Positions 58,842 through 64,000 of a stretch of 64,000 nt of DNA are shown piece after piece. The position numbers and the translations under genes were made by a program. The notes under the pieces were generated by a model, which saw only the letters and a list, made by a program, of their open reading frames with translations, was not told the DNA's origin and searched no databases. Source of the DNA: PWXP01 sp034005525 (GTDB taxonomy: Bacteria; Planctomycetota; Planctomycetia; Pirellulales; Thermoguttaceae). Each line of letters opens with the position of its first letter. The first letter of the stretch is position 1. Location: contig JAVEUP010000002.1 in the NCBI GenBank assembly GCA_034005525.1, forward strand, positions 55,254-119,253, read 5' to 3'.

Positions 58842-59789
58842 TCAGAACAACCGCCCCTGCGCCGGCCGGCCGAGCGGGACGGCGTCGAAACCAAGTTCAC
58901 AAAGCCGGTCGACGAAACTCTCCGGGCCGTGGGTGCAGTAGACCTTTCGGGGGCCAACCCGCTTGACGGCCTCAATCAACTCGCCGTAGTCGGCATGGTC
59001 GCTCAGCGGCAGCGCGTGGTCGACGCGCAGACGGTACTTGGCACTGGGGTCCAACGCCCAGCCGGTGACGGCAATATGCACGGCGCGGGGGATCGAAGCA
59101 ACCCGCGCACGCGGCGGAACCACCACCGCCCAGCCGGGTTCGACCGTTTCATGCAGCCGTTCGTAGCGGCCCAGGTTGACGCCGCATGCCTCATACACCT
59201 GGCTTACGGCATAGACGTCGCGATGCTGCAGGACGGGAATGTCCCGGCCGGTCAGTAGGCGCGTCACCTCCTGGCTCTTGCCCAGGGTGTAGGCGTGGAC
59301 AACCGGCACGGCGTCGGCCGCCAGGGTTTGGCGGACCAATTGCTCGAGTTGCCCGACCACTTCCTCGCGCGGCGGCATCCGGTCGGCGGGCCGCCCGAAG
59401 GTGCTTTCGATAATGAGCGTCTCGGCGTGCACCAGTTCCGCCCGCTCGGCGGTGGCCGACTCGGTCAACTTGAAGTCGCCCGTGTAGAGCAGCGACTGCC
59501 GGTCGTCCTCGGCCAGCAACATGGCCGATCCCAGGCAATGGCCGGCCGGATAAGTGGTCAACCGCAACCCTCCCCAGTCGATCGGCTGGCGGTAGGGCAG
59601 CGGGCGGGTAGGGCGCGGTCCGAGCCGGAACTGGTAGAGGGCTGCCGTCTCGGGCGTGCACAGCGCATACTCGTGTCGCGCGATGTGGTCGGTATGCGCA
59701 TGCGAGATAAACGCCCGGGGCTGCCGCCGGCGGAAGTCGATCGCTAGATCGGCTCGCGTCAGCTTCAGCCCATTGTCCCAATGGAACAT
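58842..59789 (-). CDS. Metallo-beta-lactamase fold exonuclease-like protein
   Basis: This 315-residue protein has the metal site RAFISHAHTDHIARHEYA (HxHxDH), then YPAGHCLGSAMLLAE and LLYTGDFKLTESATAE. The C-terminal LPLSDHADYGELIEAVKRV and VYCTHGPESFVDRL fit a beta-CASP/SNM1-type RNA- or DNA-processing exonuclease, often linked to DNA ligase genes. No ligase is present. It starts 11 bp after the epimerase stop, so both are in one operon. Confidence 0.8.
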   Translation of the reverse strand: MFHWDNGLKLTRADLAIDFRRRQPRAFISHAHTDHIARHEYALCTPETAALYQFRLGPRPTRPLPYRQPIDWGGLRLTTYPAGHCLGSAMLLAEDDRQSLLYTGDFKLTESATAERAELVHAETLIIESTFGRPADRMPPREEVVGQLEQLVRQTLAADAVPVVHAYTLGKSQEVTRLLTGRDIPVLQHRDVYAVSQVYEACGVNLGRYERLHETVEPGWAVVVPPRARVASIPRAVHIAVTGWALDPSAKYRLRVDHALPLSDHADYGELIEAVKRVGPRKVYCTHGPESFVDRLCELGFDAVPLGRPAQGRLF

Positions 59790-59800
59790 GCGCGCGGGCC

Positions 59801-60730
59801 TCAGACCGACTCGATGGGTTGGGCGGGCTGGGGGGCTGCAACCTCTTCGGTGGCCAGCAGTCGCTCATCGACGCCGAGTTCGGCGGCGCGCCAGACGGCC
59901 TCGAGCGCCTCGCCCGTCCGGCGCACGATCACGTCGCGCCGTTTGCTTGGCAAAGCGCCCCGGGAAGGGATCGGACTGACCGGCCCATCGTAGCCCTTCT
60001 CGTTCAGCAGGCGAAGGACGGCCGACACGTCGATCCGCCCACCCTCGGCGTTCGGGAGCAGCCGCGAACTGGCGTTCACCTCGGTCGGCGGCTGGTCGGC
60101 GGCCAATTCGGCCACCTGAACGGCAACGATCTGCTGGCTGGAAAGGCCACGAATGGTCTCGATCGTGCCGCCGCCGACGAACAGGTCCCACACGTCCAAC
60201 AGCACGCCGACGTTGTCCGCCGCGATCATACTGATCAATAGCGACAAGGCGTCGAAGTCGTGAATGAACTGGAACGCCTGCTCTTTGCGCAAGTACTCGG
60301 CTGCACGGAAACCGATTCCCAGCCGGATGCCATGCGGGCTCAATACCTGGCAGATATCGCCCAAGCGACGCCGGTGAAACTCGAAGTTTTCGTGGTACGG
60401 CCGCTTGTCGCCGGCCGGAGCCACGGTGACCACGCACCGGGCGCATCCGACCGCAGCGACCGCCTCGGCCGCCGCCGGCAACTTTTCCATTCCCTGTTTG
60501 AACTCGTCGTCGGCAGCATCGGGGTCGAATGGCAGGGGAAACGTGCCGATCTGGATCTTCGCGCTATCAATCAACCGGCGAGCATGTTCCATGCCCTTGC
60601 GCTGTACCCGGGTGGCAAATTCGCTGGCATTAAGGTCCATTCCCTTGAATCCGTAGGTCAAGGCGAGTTCGATGATCTCGCTCTGATGACCGGTAACGCC
60701 AAGGGCAAAAGGGTTGAGGTTCTTGAACAT
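59801..60730 (-). CDS. Cytoplasmic sugar phosphate isomerase/epimerase family protein
   Basis: This 309-residue protein has no signal peptide. It is a xylose-isomerase-like TIM barrel: GFKGMDLNASEFATRVQ, GTFPLPFDPDAADDEFKQG, HGIRLGIGFRAAEYLRKE, VGVLLDVWDLFVGGGTIET and VAVQVAELAADQPP. The usual metal ligands appear weaker than in the gene at 38964 (GIGFR in place of the Glu-bearing motif), so activity is uncertain. GGAG lies 8 bases before ATG 60730. Confidence 0.75.
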   Translation of the reverse strand: MFKNLNPFALGVTGHQSEIIELALTYGFKGMDLNASEFATRVQRKGMEHARRLIDSAKIQIGTFPLPFDPDAADDEFKQGMEKLPAAAEAVAAVGCARCVVTVAPAGDKRPYHENFEFHRRRLGDICQVLSPHGIRLGIGFRAAEYLRKEQAFQFIHDFDALSLLISMIAADNVGVLLDVWDLFVGGGTIETIRGLSSQQIVAVQVAELAADQPPTEVNASSRLLPNAEGGRIDVSAVLRLLNEKGYDGPVSPIPSRGALPSKRRDVIVRRTGEALEAVWRAAELGVDERLLATEEVAAPQPAQPIESV

Positions 60731-60869
60731 CGCAACACTCCGTCGAAACTTCGGGGGGGAGTTAAGAAGAAAACGCCCGAAAAGCCCCCCGCCAGGGGTA
60801 GCCTTCGCCTGTGGTAATCCTTGATTATTGCGATTATCTCCTGCGCGTCCAGGGGGGCGCCCACGCGTA

Positions 60870-61197
60870 TGCGGCAAGATTTTCTGGCACGTTCAGTGGC
60901 AGCGCAGGGCCACCTGCGGGCTCGCCCCGCATGGAGCCGTGGTCAATGAGCTAAGCGGGCACGGCTAACCCAGACTATCTCTCCCCCGTACGCTGCCGCC
61001 GCCGGAGGCGGCGGCAGCGTACGGGGGAGAGATGGGGAGCCTCGGCGACGTTTTAGCCGACTGACCACCGCTCCAGGCCGGGCAAGCCGGCCGGTGGCGG
61101 ACGCGACCTGTGTAGAACAGCGAGAAGCGTTGCCCCGCGCTGGTCGAAATTCCACTGCTTCGGGGCACTTTCCAGCCTGCCAGAAAATCTTGCCGCA
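60870..61197. mobile_element. 328-bp element with exact 20-bp inverted ends
   Basis: TGCGGCAAGATTTTCTGGCA (60870-60889) is exactly inverted at 61178-61197. The flanks CACGCGTA (60862-60869) and CACGCCTA (61198-61205) match at 7 of 8 bases, like an eroded target duplication. The centre (60977-61033) is a perfect palindrome. No protein is encoded. It occupies most of the gene-free stretch 60731-61303. A related end motif appears near 63478. Confidence 0.65.
60977..61033. repeat. Perfect 27-bp palindrome with 3-base loop
   Basis: Arm 60977-61003 (starting ATCTCTCCCCCGTACGCTGC) pairs without mismatch with 61007-61033 around loop GGA. It is one of the most stable hairpins possible at this length and sits at the centre of the 328-bp element. 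Confidence 0.9.
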
Positions 61198-61303
61198 CAC
61201 GCCTACGCCCTTCTGTCCGAAATCCTGGCGACGTATACTTCCCGTGCGGCACCGCAGCCAGAATCCGCTGGTCCGCCACCCCCGAACAGCGCTAGGAGAC
61301 ACT

Positions 61304-61870
61304 GTGGAAGAGACTATGGGGCACATCGAAGCTGACCTTCGACCTGCCATATTCTGGGACCGCGACGGGACCCTGATCGAGGATCGGGGCCATCTGGCCG
61401 GGCCGGCCGACGTGGTGCTATTTGCGGAAACGATCCGATCGTTGCGCCGGCTCCGGGACCGATTCCTGTTTTTCATCGTAACGAACCAGCAGGGTGTGGC
61501 CGAGGGGCAGATAAGCCTCGACGACGTCCGCCGCGGCAATGACCACTTGGTTTCGCAGTTGGCTGCGGCGGGCTTGACCATTTCGGCGGTGTACGTATGC
61601 CCGCACCGCCGCGCCGATGCGTGTGCGTGCATCAAGCCGAATCCCCATTTTCTGCACAAGGCGGCCGAAGAGTTTCACGTGGATCTGCGGCGATCCTACG
61701 TCGTAGGGGACCATCCCTGCGACGTCGAGCTTGCCGAGCGCGCCGGCGCCCGCGGACTCTACGTTTGCACCGGTCACGGGCAGAAGCACCTTACCGAGCT
61801 GCGCGACGACGTGGTCGTCCTGCGCGACGTCGGCGCCGCTGCCGACTGGATCCTGGCCCGGGACATATAA
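61304..61870 (+). CDS. HAD-family bisphosphatase (GmhB/HisB-N type)
   Basis: This 188-residue protein has the HAD nucleophile motif FWDRDGTLIEDRGHL, FIVTNQQGVAEG, a zinc loop CPHRRADACACIKP (CxHx5CxC) and SYVVGDHPCDVELAERAG. These are the marks of D-glycero-D-manno-heptose-1,7-bisphosphate phosphatase; histidinol-phosphatase is the close alternative. The heptose role would supply ADP-heptose for lipopolysaccharide. GTG 61304 has AGGAGA 4 bases upstream; ATG 61316 is the alternative. A weak -10 box TATACT lies at 61234. Confidence 0.85.
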   Translation: MEETMGHIEADLRPAIFWDRDGTLIEDRGHLAGPADVVLFAETIRSLRRLRDRFLFFIVTNQQGVAEGQISLDDVRRGNDHLVSQLAAAGLTISAVYVCPHRRADACACIKPNPHFLHKAAEEFHVDLRRSYVVGDHPCDVELAERAGARGLYVCTGHGQKHLTELRDDVVVLRDVGAAADWILARDI

Positions 61871-62033
61871 CCCGGATGATTCACGACAGGTAGGGTGGTG
61901 ACAAGCAAGCCAAGACCCTGGTGGGCCTTCGGTCGCTGCGCCGGGTCTGCTTCCAGCGCACGGCGTGCAAACCACCCGGGGCGCGGCTTGCGCAGGCCCA
62001 CCAAGGACTCACGCGACCTTGTCCCACCCTACG
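61871..62033. repeat. Dispersed palindromic element, copy 2
   Basis: This is close to the reverse complement of 32766-32928, starting 1 base after the HAD gene's stop. The far end of copy 1 (the GAATCATTCATG motif) is missing here. Several stem positions differ from copy 1. Confidence 0.75.
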
Positions 62034-62058
62034 CTTGTTGTTCTGCACGCAAACGGCC

Positions 62059-63372
62059 CTACCGGCCGAGGCAGTACAGCCAGTTGTGGCCGCGGATGAA
62101 AAGCCGCCCGCCGCTGACCGCGGGCGAGGCGAGCGTGCGGTCGTCGAGCTGGTTCTCGGCCAGTCGCTGGAAGCGGTCGGTCGCTCCGACCACCGTGCAA
62201 AGCCCGTCCATATTCAGAAAGTAAATCCGCCGCTCGGCCAGCACGGGCGAGGCCCGGTAGTTGCCCCTGAGCCGTTCTTTCCACTTCAGCCGTCCGTCCA
62301 GCGCGCCGTAGCAGCGGACGATGCCCTGGTTGTTCACCATGAACAGCAACTCACCGACCAGGAGCAGGCTCGGACTGTCGGAGGTGCCCTGATCGTCGCT
62401 CCACACAACGGAGTCGCGCGTGAGCGGGCCGTCCTTGTCCGGCCGGACGGCCAGCAGGGCCTCGCGCATTCCCTGGATTGCGTACACCATGCCGTGCCCC
62501 GTGACCGGGGTCGGCACGACGCGATTGCCCACCAGGTCGGGCAGCCACCAAAGCCGCTCGCCGGACAGCGGGTTGTACGCATCGAGCATCTGGCCGCCCA
62601 TCACCACGATTTCCGGCCGGCCGTTCCGGTTCCATAGCACGGGGGTCGTGTAGCTGTCGCAGTGTTCGTCGGTCGCAGCGGTCATGCGCTCGGTGTACCA
62701 AACCAGCTCGCCGGTACGCTTGTGATGGGCCGCCACATAGCTGATCGACGGGTCGCCGGGCAAGTCGGCGCATGAGTCCTGCATACATACGGAGACGACC
62801 AAGTCGCCGTACAGGATAGGGCTGTTCCCGTGCCCCCACCAGATCGTGTAGGGGCCGTGGTCGTCCTGAAGGTTTCGCCTCCAGATTTCTTGGCCGTCGA
62901 AATCGTACGCCGCCAGATCGCCGCTGCCAAAATGGGCAATCACCAGTTCGCCGTCGGTCACAGGCGATGGGGTAGCCATGTTGTGGTCGCGATGGAACTC
63001 CTGCCGGCGGCGGCGGTCGCCTTTCTTGCCCCAGCCGTCGAAACTGGGAGCCTGCGCCAGTGCCACGGTGCGTTGCCACACGGGCTTGCCCGTGGCCTTG
63101 TCGATGCGTAGAAGCACCAGTTCCCGGTTATCGACGTGACTGGTCACGAACACGGCATCGCCCCAGATTGCCGGTGTGCTATTGCCCCACGGCGGCAGCG
63201 GGCATCGCCACACGACGCCCAGCTTTTCGCTCCATGCAACCGGCAGGCCCGTTTCCTCGGAAACGCCATCGCCGCTGGAGCCTCGCCATTGCGGCCAATT
63301 GCCGGCCGATAGGGGCAGGGTAAGTACGCAACCAGACAGGATGCCGCACAGGGCGAAAGAGCGGAGTGTCAT
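62059..63372 (-). CDS. Secreted PQQ-like beta-propeller protein
   Basis: This 437-residue protein has a signal peptide (SFALCGILSGCVLTLPLSA) followed by NWPQWRGSSGDGVSEETGLP, a typical opening of planctomycete PQQ-like repeat proteins. Blades show the tryptophan-docking pattern: IDKATGKPVWQRTV, YDFDGQEIWRRNL, HKRTGELVWYTERM, YNPLSGERLWWLP and YGALDGRLKWKERL. True quinone-binding residues are not seen, so it is probably a structural propeller rather than a dehydrogenase. The start ATG 63372 follows AGGAA. Confidence 0.85.
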   Translation of the reverse strand: MTLRSFALCGILSGCVLTLPLSAGNWPQWRGSSGDGVSEETGLPVAWSEKLGVVWRCPLPPWGNSTPAIWGDAVFVTSHVDNRELVLLRIDKATGKPVWQRTVALAQAPSFDGWGKKGDRRRRQEFHRDHNMATPSPVTDGELVIAHFGSGDLAAYDFDGQEIWRRNLQDDHGPYTIWWGHGNSPILYGDLVVSVCMQDSCADLPGDPSISYVAAHHKRTGELVWYTERMTAATDEHCDSYTTPVLWNRNGRPEIVVMGGQMLDAYNPLSGERLWWLPDLVGNRVVPTPVTGHGMVYAIQGMREALLAVRPDKDGPLTRDSVVWSDDQGTSDSPSLLLVGELLFMVNNQGIVRCYGALDGRLKWKERLRGNYRASPVLAERRIYFLNMDGLCTVVGATDRFQRLAENQLDDRTLASPAVSGGRLFIRGHNWLYCLGR

Positions 63373-63760
63373 GGCGGGGATTCCTGGGAGTTGGGAACTG
63401 CGGGGAGTGGTGCGACGCAAAGCGTCCGTGTCAGTATACCATACCTTGTACAGGGCCGCGACCGCGGGCCGCCGCCGCGTGCGGCAAGATCTTCCGGCAA
63501 AGGCAGAAGGCGAAGCAGATCATATCGCTTATACGTCGATGCAGCCTGACGGCGCGCAGCCGTCGCCGCAGCCCGTCCAAAATCGGCCAGTTGTTCATTC
63601 GCGGGCCCCAAGCTTGGCAAGTCGAATTCGGATGGACCTCAGCGCCACTCGCGTCGCGACTCGGCGGAGGCAGGAAGTCAGCTTCCCGGGCGCGTACCGA
63701 CGCTCTTCGATTTTCTCGCCAATCCCGACACCTGCGTTCCGCAGGCGTTTGTGCGTCACT

Positions 63761-64000
63761 ATGGAAGAATGGCTTCGCACCAAAGAAGATGCCGGCTCTT
63801 CCGTTTCTAGGTGCAGACAGCCTTTGTTTCAGGGACGGCACAGCGGCGTGTGCCTACTACATTGCCGCGGCCTGCACCTAGAAACGGAAGAGCCAAGATG
63901 CCGAAGATCTCAACAAGTATGAACAGCAGTTGCTCGGCACGACGGGAATTCGGAACCTCTTACTGCATAATGGTTTACGACCGTTCTTGCCCCCTGCGGC
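63761..64000 (+). pseudogene. ORF split by the 101-bp element (status uncertain)
   Basis: From ATG 63761 the frame reads MEEWLRTKEDA up to the element. Removing the element and one 8-bp duplication (63794-63902) restores reading into EDLNKYEQQLLGTTGIRNLL and on to the window edge. I do not recognise the product. A reverse-strand frame is also open across the restored join, so coding status is unproven. The stretch 63373-63760 before it holds no convincing gene. Confidence 0.3.
63794..63894. mobile_element. 101-bp MITE-like element, copy 2
   Basis: The ends GGCTCTTCCGTTTCTAGGTG and CACCTAGAAACGGAAGAGCC are exact inverted repeats. The element is flanked by AAGATGCC at 63786-63793 and 63895-63902, an exact 8-bp target-site duplication. 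The interior matches copy 1 at 14985-15085 with a few differences near the TTTGTTTC/TTAATTTC position. Confidence 0.9.

Overview
This window is about 64 kb of GC-rich bacterial chromosome. Its gene content is that of a planctomycete, most likely Pirellulales or a relative, although no marker gene was compared. The signs are many secreted or Tat-exported sugar-catabolism proteins (DUF1080, PmoA-like, Gfo/Idh/MocA, TIM-barrel epimerases, LVIVD and PQQ propellers), a LamG protein with a PEP-CTERM-type tail, large secreted low-complexity proteins, and intergenic DNA full of short palindromic repeats. No rRNA, tRNA, CRISPR array, prophage or transposase gene was seen.

Layout. 1-8.7 kb: a Tat-exported sugar-isomerase-like protein (cut by the window edge), PmoA-like and DUF1080 proteins, an RlmM/FtsJ-like methyltransferase, and a pair of secreted proteins, one carrying about 13 Asp/Gly-rich repeats. 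8.9-10.8 kb: an AAA ATPase with a frameshift, followed by a coupled DUF4435 (TOPRIM-like) gene, resembling a PARIS-type anti-phage pair. 10.8-15 kb: two divergent low-complexity proteins. 15.2-22.3 kb: sodium/solute symporter, mfd, and a PpiC-type foldase. 22.5-33 kb: TIM-barrel protein, Gfo/Idh oxidoreductase, LVIVD propeller, a three-gene minus-strand operon ending in yraN, and a second sugar-isomerase-like protein. 33.6-37.2 kb: a secreted protein, rpmA, obgE and a 5'-truncated LamG gene. 37.6-43 kb: a succinylglutamate desuccinylase-like protein, an epimerase, an esterase with an EF-hand and a B12-type radical SAM protein. 43.3-58.8 kb: carB, a SlyD-like FKBP, and a sulfur-assimilation neighbourhood. 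58.8-63.4 kb: metallo-beta-lactamase fold protein, epimerase, GmhB-like phosphatase, PQQ propeller.

The sulfur genes fit one pathway. CysH reduces APS or PAPS to sulfite. The fused CobA-CbiX protein makes siroheme from uroporphyrinogen III (through precorrin-2, with an oxidation step not seen here). A 1124-residue sulfite/nitrite reductase fused to a GltD-like flavoprotein and ferredoxin domains uses siroheme. A homocysteine methyltransferase-MTHFR fusion then leads to methionine. Both halves of the reductase carry a Cx5C...Cx3C cysteine set, where normally only the second half does.

The most unusual non-coding signal is a collection of small palindromic elements. A 101-bp element with about 20-bp terminal inverted repeats occurs twice, each copy flanked by an exact 8-bp direct repeat, and one copy splits an open reading frame. 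A 328-bp element has exact 20-bp terminal inverted repeats and a 27-bp perfect central hairpin. A 25-bp perfect hairpin and a two-copy hairpin with compensatory base changes lie at 47-49 kb.
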